Source of the DNA: Leptoclinus maculatus
Taxonomy: Eukaryota; Chordata; Actinopteri; Perciformes; Stichaeidae
Length of the DNA stretch: 64,000 nucleotides
NCBI GenBank assembly: GCA_032191485.1
Contig: JAVDOI010000007.1
Location: 13,915,680 to 13,979,679 of the forward strand
Direction of reading: 5' to 3'
Shown here: piece after piece, positions 26,437 to 40,000 of the stretch
Position numbering within the stretch: position 1 is the stretch's first letter
Layout: each line of letters starts with the position of its first letter
Translations under genes and position numbers: made by a program
The notes under the pieces: generated by a model
Database searches by the model: none
What the model saw: only the letters and a program-made list of their open reading frames with translations
What the model was told of the DNA's origin: nothing

Positions 26437-27182
26437 CTGGAGGAGACAGTGACAGACGGGGGGGTTGAGTCTGAACTCAAACATACTTTTCATTTGAAAC
26501 ATGTGAGAGAGGGGGGGTTAAACGCTGGTGTGAATGCAGCATTTTAGAAGACTGAAAACACACTTTTAGAAGATGCAGCATTGTCTTTGTGTAACCCAAA
26601 GACAATTTAAAAAAAAGATCCCCGAAATATTGTTTTGAAATGAAATGAAACAGGTTGACATCACAGACTCTTTCTAAAGGTGTCGCACATTTTGACATTT
26701 TCTATTTCAAAAGCTACACTATCGATGCACGTTTTAAGCTAGAAAAAAAATGTTCAACCACTACTGGAACACGTGTTCACGCTAACACAGTTTTCTACAT
26801 GATATTTCTTATCAATGTGTATTATGATATGCACTGTGTTTGGGGGATCTAAAATGAGAGCAATCATAGCAGCAGATGTTTGAAAAGAGCAATTTCAAAC
26901 TACTGATAGCCGCTTAAAAAGTTAGCCTTTCCCAATTATGCGTTTTCTCCCCGGTGTCAGCTCGAACAGCATGGTGCATTTGGTTTGGTAATGGGAACAA
27001 AAATGGAAATCTCGCCCGCCGCAGCTGAGCTGAAATAGGAGGCAATCCTTGACACACCCTTAACCCTCAATCTCTCCCTCCTGTCAGTGACGAGACTCTC
27101 GCACAGATTCAGCGGGACACACTCGATCCACGCGTACAGAAATGTCCACATGCAAATGCACGGACGCGCGCCTCGCCTCGCC

Positions 27183-27184
<2 letters not shown>

Positions 27185-27261
<77 letters not shown>
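27185..27261. repeat. (CA)38 microsatellite
   Basis: An uninterrupted CA run about 750 bp before the acceptor of the EC2 exon in transcript direction, where it reads as UG repeats. Confidence 0.97.
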
Positions 27262-27263
<2 letters not shown>

Positions 27264-29734
27264 TAGGTTGTGTCACTTCTGAGTGGTGTTTTCCATTTCT
27301 CCATTGCGGGCAAGACGTGTCTATAAACTGCATCGCCGTCCAGTGCTTCATGTTATTGCTGTCACCCCGCTTTCAGTCAGCTCACCTCTGGTTAAAACAT
27401 CACCGCCTGAATACCTCCTCCATTTGTTTAGGCTTTAAGTTTGACTCGCTCTCAGAGAGACACGCGACTGCATTCTGATGAGACGGTGTGCTTCCGATAC
27501 AGATGGATACTTCTGAAATGTAGAACTGATGTGTGTGTGTGCGTGTGTGAAATTTTAAGTAATTCTTTTTTTTCAAACAGTATCAAAGTATTGTCAGTCG
27601 ATTTGGTCATGAGTCTAAAATGACACAACTAATCAATGTAGATGATTCTGCGTTCAGTTTTTTTTTTTTAAATCAATATTCGAGTGGGCAATTAGTTTAT
27701 GAAAGTCCTGCCTGTGTTACCTTACATAAAGCTGATTTATTTGTGAAATAATTAAGCCCACTGCAGTTGTATGTGGTTTTCTGGCAACAGACTCCTGGTA
27801 ATTTCTTACTTGACCCACATACTTAACGAAACATTCTCCTAAGCACCAAATAACAGCACTGCGTTGCATGGCCCATAAACATCGATCTCTTTTCACGCTT
27901 CTCTTTAATACCCGATAGTACTTTGCCACAGTGCATTAGCCAAACTATTCAAATAAGACACAAAAAGGGCTACTGGAAAATATGCAAATTCTACATTAAA
28001 TAATAATGGCTTAGTTCCAAACGTTTTTAGTCCAGTTGAAGGTAATGAGGGGCAGAGAGGTGTGGGTTTTATCCCCTTGGCATTTGCACTTCAAGGTGAA
28101 CCACTAATGGTTAAGTAAACCAGTAATCCTTCCTCTGCAGAATAATTACACAGTCCCATCTCCCCCATTACCTATACTCTGTTCCACTTCACACCTCGGA
28201 AGCCACACTGTCAGAGATGACTCAGTGAGCCTGCGCACAAACACACACCGTTTTGCACACAAGACACACCAACCAGCAGCAAATTAGTGTTAAAATATGA
28301 TGACTAAATTGATTATCTTGAACAGATCTCAATGAATTATGTTCTCATTCCGCTGGCTAACCAAGGACTCTTGAATGCAACGCAATCATATTACACGTTT
28401 TATGTGATATTGGAGTGGCCCTCTCGATCCTCACTGTCTTCATCAGATACCATAATTCCACTCACAAATGAGTATCATGTAACCAATAAGCATTCAGTCA
28501 GTCCGGAATACAAGTATCAGCGTAAATCAGCTTACATGATAAACATCTAGCGTGCTGTATAATGGGACAATGGGTCCGGGTATAACTTACACTGATGTCT
28601 GTTGTGTTTAATCATAACATGACATCGTGCAGGTGGCCTCGGCGAGGACTCATTGCCCTGTCCTATCAGCTTCAGCCTCTGGCGGGAGCCAAGGTCCAAT
28701 CAATCTTAACTGCATTGGATGGTTATATGGTGGGATGGATGTGAATGCGCAGGACCGCCATTACCTCGCTATCACTTGGACCCATCTGCCGTGCGGCTGG
28801 ATGACACCAGCTCAGACTGGATGAGGAGAAAAGTGATCCGATCGCGATGGAGACGGCAGAGAGAGAGAGTCTGCAGTCTGTCAATTTACCGTGTAAATGC
28901 GTTGTACGTGTGCGGTGCTCAATCAACAGAAAGAGAAAGATAGAAAGAAGCGGAGAGCAGGACTATGAGGTAAAAACATCATTGATTCACACAGAAAACG
29001 AAAGCGCGCACACAGAGACACGTGTTGTGGATTGATTTCGTCACACGGGCTGGTGAGACACGGCGCTGTTGCCTCCAGCTAACTCCTATATCTTTCTCGA
29101 ACACCAAGGGAAATCAGTGGGGGGGGGGGACCGGCAGATCTGTGGGTGCCACCAGGGAACTGACACAGTGTGAAGAGCCGAGATGAAGCGAGAGAGCGCA
29201 GTTGATTTCTTTTGTGTGTTTTTTTTTTAAAACAAGGATAAATGTGATGCTAGAATATGTTTGAGTCTATGTGTGTGTTGTGTGTGTGCACACGCACTGT
29301 CTAAGTCTGTGAGTGATTGTAATTTTATTTTAAATTATTCAGAATGTACGCTGGATGTTCAAAAAGCTGAAATGGGATTTCTATTAATCAGACTGGAATG
29401 GCTGAGAAAGAGTACGAGCTGACCCACTCTATTCTCAGGTGTGAATGAGATCAAAGGGAGATCAAAGATGAATCATCTTATCCAATACCGATACTGTTGA
29501 GATTGTACACGACTATGAATTACACGCATATAAGTAGCAGAACGCAGTAGGTAGATGGAGACAGATAGAAACACAGTAGTGGAAAATGCCACCACTAAAC
29601 ATTTGGTTAACCTGCAACTGATTTCTCAGGACTTTTTTTGTGCCCTGAACGGTCACATTATATCTGTCCATATTTACTATGTAGTCAGGCGACAGACTCA
29701 GAGGTTCTGAGGAATGAAAAGTAATATTAGGGGC

Positions 29735-30140
29735 CGATCACACCGAGAAAACGTTGCAACAGGAGCGGCTGCTTCAAAAACGCCCCTTGGCATAAGCGAG
29801 TGGGGCAAAACAGCTGATGAGCTTGTTGAGCGAGGTTGCGTGTGAAACCAGGCGATGAAATGTAGATTACGGGAGAACAAATTGATTCAATACTGACATC
29901 GAGCTCTTGGTGTTGCTCTGCTGTTGAATGAAGAGAAGGGGAGAAATAATTTAGCGTAATTAAAAAAAACTCTAATATCATTGTCCGTTCCTGCCACAAC
30001 TACCGGCATCAAAACAGGAAGTGGCCGCCTGATGGTGCGAAAAGTTGAGAATATTTGAACTTTGATGCGCGTTCAAAAAACTGTCAATGAACTAAAATCA
30101 AACTAGACTCGACCGGTCCTCTAAAAACAAGTGTCCAGTG
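29735..30140. mobile_element. Possible non-autonomous DNA element
   Basis: The segment begins GGGGCCGATCACACCGAGAA AACG. GGGCCG-TCACAC starts followed by Gs and CGs are typical of short non-autonomous DNA elements in fish. Later parts (AACTACCGGCATCAAAACAG, GATGCGCGTTC) fit the same impression. I could not define a matching terminal inverted repeat at the other end, so the call is weak. Confidence 0.25.
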
Positions 30141-30724
30141 GCTTTGAAATACGAATGGAAGTCATTTTACAGGACTTCTCAGTTCCGCAGCACACTCAGA
30201 CTAGGAATTCATTTTTCACATGATTTAACCTCGCTTCTCTCCTCAGCGGCCTTTCTGCTTTTACTTGTATTTCTTAAGGGGCATAATAGTTACACCACTT
30301 TAAAAATTATACTGCCTAATGCAGTGGTTAGGATTTACAAGATAGAACAAGAACTTATATTAATTTTCCTGACTTTTCTCTAATATTTCCTTTTTGTTAA
30401 GTACCTCTGCAAGTCTCTGAAGCTATTAAAAGGAAGCAATCAACTTTCTTCACAGCTGACATTTTGTCTAAATAATAAAAAATATAAAAACAGTTTTCAC
30501 TTATATCTGGTTAAATTTTTTCAGAAATCACAAACAAGAAAACGACTTCAATTTTAGTTTTCGTCCTTGCCGGGAGGAGGCGGGTTAACGGTTAGCTGTA
30601 ACGAGCATTCAGCCAGAGCAAACCACAGCGCTGGGAGTCACAGCGGGCAGTGGCCAGCAGCAGCACTGGGTCCATTACGGCTGCAGCAGAAAGTTTGATG
30701 ATCCTGCGGGAAATCAGGGCAGTC

Positions 30725-30750
30725 CCCCGGGATCGAACCCCCGGTGCTGG
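30725..30750 (-). other. Polymerase III B-box-like sequence
   Basis: On the minus strand GGGTTCGATCCC fits the tRNA B-box consensus. Upstream sequence gives no convincing A box, and the flanking bases do not make a proper T-stem. It may be a remnant of a tRNA-derived SINE; it is not a tRNA gene. Confidence 0.25.
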
Positions 30751-33700
30751 GGTTTGCAATTGCTGAATTTGTGTTACTACAAGTCCGCTCACTGAAGGTC
30801 GGTCTCCTGAAGCTGCCCCCATAACAAAAAATAGCAAATAATTACTAGTTTCTGCTGCTTTTGGATTTAATCCAATAAACAAACTACCAAAAACGTTCAT
30901 GGACCGCACAGCCCCCGGTTAGTGGCAGCGTAAAAACACAAAATAAGCCGACCCCAAGGAAATAGCAGGGTTATTTTTATCTGCTCTCCAGGTTTCAACA
31001 GCTTGGTTGAATGTTGCATGAAAGAGAATAACTAAATGATGTTTGCTTGGACAACAAAAGCTTCAAAGCACTTTTCATCACAACACATTGTTGATGAAAC
31101 AACTATTCAAGAGTGACAGTGACAGAGGCAGAATGATCTTCTGAGATTTTCATTCTTCGCACATCCATCTATTTCCACTCACGTCTAAAAGGAGAGTCTC
31201 CTTGTTACAAACGCAGCAGTCCTGTCTTCTAAGTAGTAAGGTGTATATTGGTGATGCGGCTTTCAGCAGCCGGGCTCTCTATGTGACTGAATGCTGCATT
31301 GTACTCGGCCCGTCTGCGCCGTTTGGCTGCCTGTTGTAAACACTACACCACTCTTCGGTGTCTTGAATCCCAATCGTCTGTTTGCCTCAGTGTCTTTTGT
31401 TAAACCTGTCATTTCAAAGAGATGATTCTAAAGACCTGTTTCCTTTTAGATCAAATCACGTCATGCTTGCACTGGCAGTGGCTGTCGTGTGTAATCTGCA
31501 GTAGCGCTCTTTTAAACCTTTCCAAATTTAAATTATTTTCATTTTTTCCTTTCATTTTATTTTACCTTTTACTTGTATGCAGGGTTACACCAAACTACAA
31601 AGTGAATGTTCGATAGTCTGGTATATTAATATTAGTACGCAGGCCTGCTCCACGCTTCTCTGTTCCTTTCCCGTCTGAAGACATTTCATTTCTCCGGCAC
31701 GTTAAACTGATTTGTTAAACCATCACCTCTTAAGGTACGATCAGCATATACACTGGACCTCCTCGCCTGCTCACCTTCCTGGTTGCTCTCTGTCCCACAC
31801 GGTGCCATCTGCACTAGCCTACATGACTGAACCAAAAGCACCTCCAGAGGGTTTTCCTGTCGATGCTGTGCACTTAGCAAACGCTATGGCTCATTAACAT
31901 ACACATTTGTTTAGTTGCAGGATGAACAGCACACATACAAATAAGGTACATGTTCTTAAAGGAAAACTAAGTGTACGCCACTTTTATATGAGCATTAAGT
32001 GACTTTATATAAAGATAAGAACAAAATTGCTTGTTTATCATTAATAAAACATGCTATAACCCTATTCTACGACTTCATTTGAATGTAAAGTTGTATATGT
32101 ATACAAATATAAAATTGCTAGTCTCTAGCTGAAGACTAGCAATCAACACTGAAATAACACCTTCAAAAACGTCCATCTACAGAAGCGGCCTTTCCTGCAG
32201 TTATTAATATTACAATGTATTTTTTGACCTTGTTAAATGAACATAAATTGATTATTTGACTTCATATTCCAAAAGTATGACCTTATATCAGAGGTTTCAA
32301 CCATGTCACACCGCCCTTTGGCTCTCTGGACTGGAGGCAGGACTCGTAAGTTCAACACAATAAATTACTGTGAACATCGTCTCATGCAAACACAACTGCT
32401 CAGATAAAATGATTCCTTTAAGTCAAAATGTTCACCAAAAAGGTCATTCTTTGACAACCTTTACCCCCGGGAATGTTATTCCAGTGCATTCTGGTTCATT
32501 TTCGCCACAGTGTGTACATCTTTTCATATTGTGCCCAGATCGATCTGCATCTTGATTCTTATTGTGATACTTCTCATTTCCAACACAAAATAAGAATCTA
32601 TATTCACAGCTCGGGGGTGAAGCAACCGTTGTTTTGAATGAAGTTTCACCATACGGCTAGTTGTCTCTAAATAAATGAATTTAGATGCAACAGCGTTGTG
32701 ACGGCTGAAGCTGAGAATGTGCAGAAGTGTAATGGAGCTCTGCTGCAAAGAAACTAAATTTGAGATAATGAGCAGCAGAGCTGACAGAATGGAGAGAAAA
32801 ACAGTCCGGCTCCAGTTTCCTCATTCTATCTTCTCAGCCCCTTGTCTGCTCAGGCCACAGCTGGACCAGTGGCAAAATGAACAATTCATGCTCGATACAA
32901 CACAATGTAATCCACAAAGGAATAACAATAAAATACAGGCATTCAGCATCTTATGAGGGAAACACTGTGTATTGAAGTTACATACAATATCCATGAGAAT
33001 CCTGATGCTATATGATGAATAGATAAATACATACATGTGTGCTAGTGGTTGTGCTTTTGCACAGTTTACAAACAAGGATTGACAGAGGGACGGTTATTGC
33101 TTTCATCACAGCATACCGATGACACATTTGCTCATGAGAATATAAACAACTGGCTAATGAGAATATAAATAACGCAAAAGCTAATGAACAGAGGAACCTG
33201 CAAAACATCTCTGCTATCTAAACAATGACAATCACAGCTGGGTAATGAAATCATATCTTAACTTGATAATTGAAAACGTAATTGAATTGTATTAAGTCAT
33301 TTGAAAGGGGGAAAAAAAAAAGACTGGGAGTGGATCGCTCATGAGAAAACACTCAGAATAACATTTACATTGCAGATGTTCATGTTTTTAAAGGAGCAAT
33401 CCGCTTATACGGTTCATATGAATTCACTGGGCCATACATGGGACAATGCATTTATGCAATTTAAAGTTCAAAAAAGCAATTATTTCCCCAATAGTTCAAC
33501 CTGGTTAAACTAACAGCAGACCTCTACATGTATTAGTTTTTCATCACAATGCATTATGATTCACCACAATGGACCACTTGAAATGCTTGAAACAGCCAAA
33601 TGAAAGTCACTTCCCAACACTGGCTCCAACTCCTTCTGTTCGGTCCATTGTATGACAACCATCTGTGGTCTACACTCTACAGCACAATTAAGGTATAATC

Positions 33701-33810
33701 AGTGTGTACTATGTGCTTCTTGTTGTCTTCATCAATCCAATCATCAGTCCATTCATTTTGATTTGGTTTGGATCTCTCTTGGAACACTTATTCATGATTA
33801 TGGGACATGT

Positions 33811-34042
33811 ATTAATGGTGAATGGATGTACTTGTGTAGCGCTTTTCTACTCCTCCGACCACTCAATGCGCTTTTACACTACATGTCATCATTCACTCCC
33901 ATTCATACACTGATGGCACAGCTTGCGGGTGCAATTTGGTGTTAAGTGTCTTGCCACACATCGACATGGACTAGCGGAGCCGGGGACCGAACTGCCGATT
34001 CTCTGATTGAAGGACGACCCTGCTCTACCACTGAGCCACAGC
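33811..34042 (-). mobile_element. tRNA-derived SINE
   Basis: On the minus strand the element starts GCTGTGGCTCAGTGGTAGAG. This contains a perfect polymerase III A box (TGGCTCAGTGG). A slightly decayed B box (AGTTCGGTCCC) follows at the spacing expected within a tRNA. The body follows with AAGACACTTAACACC, GTGTAAAAGCGCATTGAGTG and AAAAGCGCTACACAAGTACA, ending in a CCATTCACC stretch. This matches a SINE type widespread in percomorph fish. It lies in the same orientation as cdh13. Confidence 0.75.
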
Positions 34043-37000
34043 AATATAATGTCGAGAACAAACATGCACTGCATTTGTAGTGAGCTTGTAATGATTCATT
34101 CATCATTCATTAGACTATTTATTCTTGTAGCCAGCTAAGCGCCGTCTACAGAGACAATGCTTTTCAGCAATTTAGTGCCAATCATACCCCCTGAGCGACA
34201 GATGAGGAAAACTGTGCCGAGAACAAAAACAGAAGAACATGCAAACCCCAATAACAGAGGCAGCATGCTGTTTTAAATGAGAAAAGTAGTAAATATTATA
34301 ATACACCATTCAGAACAATTAGATAACATAATAAGCTTGTCTGTGTTCATGTCTCTTTCATTTGTTCTCAGCCTATTTTGGGTGCAACTGCAAATACTAC
34401 ACAACTCTTGCATTCAGGATTTTTTTCCCCTTCATAGCTAACTCTCCTGTATTTGGATATCTCTGCATGTCCGCTCCTCTCCCACTGGCATAATGAATGC
34501 TACAAGTCCCATTGTGGAGCCAAATGTCGGGCCCTGAGGCTGGCAGACAGTCCACGGAGCATAATGACCGGCTGAACCACCTCTTCTCGTGACCCCGAGA
34601 CGAGCCCAGAGGAAGGGAAGAGGAGAGAGAAGTCAACTAGACGTGAGAAGAAAACGGACGGAATTAAGACAAGAACTGAGCGTAGAGATGGGGAGGCAGA
34701 AGAGGCAGCCCTGTCTCCTGAAAATGACATTCCCATAAAACAATACTGCATTGTGAAGGACATTTTCGACGGAAACGTATTTTGACGTGGATTACGTTTG
34801 CTTCTGATGTATCACGAATGAGTTTCACATACACATAGGACAGGGCTTTCTCTCAGGAGACGGCTGTCCCATGTGAACCAAGTGGTTTTGTTGTTGCTTT
34901 TTTTGTTTCAATTTCATAGTCCTTTTAAACCAAACCATGATGTTTTTTTACTAAACATGACTAAGTAGTTCCATAGCTGTTTTTTTTTTTTTGATAACCA
35001 CGTGTTTCAAACGGCTTAAAACTGCAAAAAATATGTTTCCCTCCAAACGTAATTCAGATTACAGTTTAGTTGTATGTGAGTGACATTTTGTAGAAGACAC
35101 GTTTGGAAGAGTAGTAGAGTTGATACACATAAGTAGGTATGAACAAGAAAGAGGCAGAAAGAAAAAAAAGTAGAGAAATGTATAAAAAGAAGAAAAGGAT
35201 GTATGAAGGATGTTAAAAGAAAGTGTGTAAGGCACAGTGGAGGATCAAGAAACGAAAAGACGGAGAGGGGAAAGCGTGTGGTTGAGGGTTAATGAAATGT
35301 GAAATTTTCAGAAAGTACCGAAGCGGTCGACTCAGCTGTGCACAGCACACAGTTGCAACAGTAATCAGCAAACTCAATAACAACCTAGGGTGTATTGATT
35401 AAGGAAAAACTTCAGCAGCCACACCACATGACGCCATCATTAAAGGAAATCTAATTACCCTGTGGCTGTGATGCTACCAGACATGTCCAAATGGTTCATG
35501 TTTTCAATGTTGTGCCAAAGCGAAAAAAAACAACCAAAGTCATTAATCCGAGGGGGCAGGGAGGTGACAGAATATTGCATTTGTTTTCTTAAGCGTAATT
35601 AATCATCTTGGTGTGTGCACAATTAAGACAGCAGATCATGTCAGATCGTTCTCACGCTTATCCTGCTGAAGCTTCCTTAGAGGAATGTTGGATGGATTCA
35701 CAAAGGCGATCTCCACAGAGACTGACAGAGACTCTGGAGGAGCAGGGGGAGTCTCCTCTGGGACAGATACCATCTTTATTGCCAGGAGGTGGGTGGATAG
35801 TAAGAGCTGGAAATAGAGTGGGCGGTCATATCAAATAGTGGAATTTATTTACCATTCATTTGAAGTCATTTCCTACTCATTTTCCCTTTTCCTATAACTG
35901 CTTATCCAACCTGCACTGGCCGAGACATTCGCGTGCGCGCCCTATCTAACTCTGTCTGTCTTCCTTCGCCGTTTCACTCTTGGCTTTGATGGTTAGTTTC
36001 TGAGCCAAGGTTTAATCGTAAGGCGAGACTTCCATCTTAACTAGACTTTGGAATATGGACTAAAGGCTCAAGGCAACTCATTAAAATGCAAGACCCCGGG
36101 GAGCTATTTCAATGAGAGGTCGCAACCTCTCACACACACACACATGATTTTATGCCGGAAGTACGCTAACTATTAAGAGACAGATTACACAAAAGAGCCA
36201 GACGATGCATGATTTTATGGAGGTTATCAAAATTCAATGAGGTAGATTATTTCATACAAAGCCATAGGTTTCCTTTTATCAGCTTAACATCTAATGGCCA
36301 GTTGGTCCAAAGTTAATACTCCGCAATTAATTGGACCAATCATCAGTTAGTATTCTTTTAATTGAACCAAATACATATGCACGGGTGGAAAATTAAAGAA
36401 AAAACCTGAATAAATAAATAAAGGAACAAAGATGTTTCTATACAGGGCATGAGTGGTCACTGTATGGTTTGATGAGTATAGGAATAATTAGATATCAGAC
36501 CAACTAAACGATTTTAGAGCGACATCTAAGACCTTATTCTCCACCGCCATCATGAAACACACTATGAGCTGGTATCAAGAATAGTGTTAATCTCTGCAGG
36601 AATAGTTTCAGAGACTTTGTCAAGGAGCAGTGCAGCTGTTCTGGAGGGTTTTCCTTTAAGAAAAACAAATCCTTCTCGATCTGTACAGAACCCATTTTGC
36701 AAAACTACCAACTCTTGACAGTAATGCCAGCATGCTGGGATGAAAATGTATTTCACAGGTAATCATTTCCTAGAAAAGAATTATTGGAGGAAGTATGTTA
36801 TAAGGTGCTCATTATTAGGGAAGATGTTGATTCAAATTAATTAAAAAAGTTCATTTGTCGAGTAATCAGTTCACAACTCTGTCCCCTCTGTTAGCCTGTC
36901 AGATCAGCTGTGTGTGATAATACTACGTTGTCTTATTCAAACAAAGAACATACAGACAGGCAAAGAAAAAGTAAATGTTCTACATTCACTTGAAAGAGTT

Positions 37001-40000
37001 ATAATATTTGCATTTATTAATAAGGCAACCTGAGAAAACACAGTGTACGTTTTCCTTTGAAGATTTTAATGTGGAGGCTTTTAATGTGAACTGCCTGCTG
37101 CACATTTCTGTGTTTACTGTTGATATGCAGCACGGCAATGTCTACAACTGCATAGCAAGCATTCAAATTGAGGTGTGAGAATGAAAACCTCTCAAAAACA
37201 TTGAATTAGGTAATGGTTTAAGACTACACACAATGCACCAAGTAAATAAAATAGTGCGTTTGAAATAGATGGAATAAAAACAACCCACCTCTTCAGTTAG
37301 TGTTGTATTTTAGGGTTATACTGTAGGTTAGGGTTAGAATTTGGACTAGTTGATTAGGATTTCAGATGAGGATCATGGGGGGTATTACCATTGTTGCACT
37401 ATTACTGAGAGGTGTTTACTGGACAGTTGTTGAACTGAAGTTACACTTGAAACGACTCTGGACAGATTGATTTGTCACAATCCATTTCGCTAATTCAAAG
37501 CATTTTTAGGAAAAAAAGACAGACAAAGAGTACCGAAGCCGATACATTTCCTTTCAGAGTGGCTGCTGTGTACAGTATGTAAATTAGACAGGGCTACCAA
37601 TGAGTGACTGATGATGTCCCTCACAAGCACAGTCATGCAAAGTTGCATTGTAAGCGCGTGTGTGGGTACAAGAACAGGTGTTCGTCTGATTGAGCGCTGA
37701 GCTGTGAGCGCAGCAGCCACTGGTCTGTAGCGATGAGAGGACACCGCTGGGCTCACAGCTTCCAAGGGACCGCAAAGTGCAGCGAGAGGGAACATCTGCA
37801 GTAGAGCTCACCCTTCCCACAGTGACACATCTGTGTCAAATCCCCACGCGTAAACATACACCTGCACACGTCTCGACCGGCGTGAAGAAACACAGATGTA
37901 AAAATAGACATTATGCGGTCGCAATATCACACAAAAGCATAACTTTCACTTTTCATTTGCCCCTTTGTGTACTGCTTTGCTTCCCTAAACATCATACAGA
38001 TATAATACAGTAAAGTTATCATGTTGAACGGGAAGATATAGCTGTAGATAAATTATATACTCGTGTCATTGCACATCTCCCCTGGAAATGTAGGATTGAC
38101 AATAATGTTCCATGCAGTCTGTCCCTAGGGGTGATAACCCTCTATATAATTCTCAAAATGGCCCTGTAACTCAGCTGGGAATGTGTGATACACCAATCCA
38201 TAATCTCTTAGCTCCCTCTACCATTGAGGTTCCAGCTAATGACTCCACTCACTAAATCAAGACAAAAGATACTTCCCTTTTAAAAGGACACTTCAATTAA
38301 TTACCCCCGGAAAATCCCTCTAATTCTGTAATTCTGTACCAGGGGCTCAGTGAATAAAACTGAAAACCTATTAGTGGGCATTCATCTGATCTCACCCAGG
38401 AAAAAAAGAGGCAATCAGTGCGGAGCAGCTAGCTACTGTACAGCAGAGCAGAGGGACGAGGAGGAGAGGACGCAGGGCCTGGATTGAGTCTTATAGCACG
38501 TATAAAGCTACTGTAGAGGTACAAGAGGCTTCTCGTTTGTTACATTACAAGTTGCTTCATTCTTTAGACTTCAATCTGCAGTGGAATCCTTTGACCTGCA
38601 CTGACCATTAGCCATGATTTAAAAAAAAATATTTTTGATTTTGTACTAATACAGTAGAAATTCCCCTCCTGAATGGTCCGAGTTTCTTTTCATACTGAGG
38701 TTTAAGAGTGAAAATGACTGCTGAGGTACTGTAACTTCAATTCCCGAACAGGTTATGAGCAAAAGATGAACGTTTAAAATGTACACTGCATTGTCTATTC
38801 ATTGAGAGCAAACTGTCCAATTATTTACAATATTACTGTAAGTGAATATTGTAATAGAAATAATGTTAATGACAACGCTCTGCTGATGTTTGATGTTAGT
38901 TTAACATGTTAACCACAGTGAGAAAGAGGGTGAAACAGATATGCACGGAGGGGCTAATCAGGTCCAATAGATCAAATATACTGAAAACAAGTGGAAGAAG
39001 CATGGATCTTATAGGTTTCCACGCAAAATGAACTCCTTGCCAGGGGTAAGGATGTCGGATGTGATCGTAGAGTTGTGCTGAGATAGTTGTAATACACATG
39101 TGACTCAGCAACTGATATGTATCTCTATGAAAACTCACTTTAATACCATTTGCCCTCAGCGATCTTAGCATTTATTCAAACTAGTAAACTTTACTAAAGC
39201 GTTCCACAGCCAGCAAGTAACCCTCTGGGGTCTAAGCACAAACGTCCAAGGTCAGCAATACACACAAAGCTGCAACAAAACGTTCATAGTACACTGAGAA
39301 AAGTAAAATGATCAGCCTATTTTAATTACCAGTAAACTTTCAAAGACAGACACCTGATGAATGACTTGGTGAGAGTAGGACAAAGTCATGCATTTAAGTG
39401 GCTGTTTGAGCAATATTTAGTTCACCCATTGTTCTTGATTTATACGCCGTAGCAACACAATCAGTGACATCAAAACAATCACCACTTTGATGAAGCACTT
39501 TGTGTGGAGTACATTACTCAGATTCTCACTCTCTTCAGTGCGCTGCGTGTCCTTGGATCTGTTTGTCGGCTTCATTCTTTCGAGCACTTACAGCAGCAGT
39601 TGGAGGCTAAAAGTAACAGATTGCTAGTGCTCCACTGCTATTGTTTGTCCTTGACTTCAAGGGTTATGATCATGACCATTCATAGCGTTCACTGCTGCTA
39701 GCGTACAGGATGTTGGAGAACCGCACTCCCGACAGTGACTGGAGGATGATATAGCAGCCCATTACAAATAAAATGCCTTTTAGGCTCTTGTGTGAAACAG
39801 TGAGCGTGCTTTGTAGAATCTGAAACAAAAGCTATAGTGGGGACTAAATGTGAGATCAGAAAACATTTATGTGTCGTTTTATTTATTCTGGAGGACGTGT
39901 TGGAGCTATATCTAAGTGTCTGACTTGGCGGCTGGCTGTGTGTAATATATATATAGCCGTACTAGCGATGTATGAACAGTTTCATGGGATAGTGTAGGTG

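Noticed and set aside
30725..30800. Possible tRNA gene from the GGGTTCGATCCC box
   Set aside because: The T-stem does not pair and no A box or acceptor stem is found; kept only as a weak B-box-like remnant.
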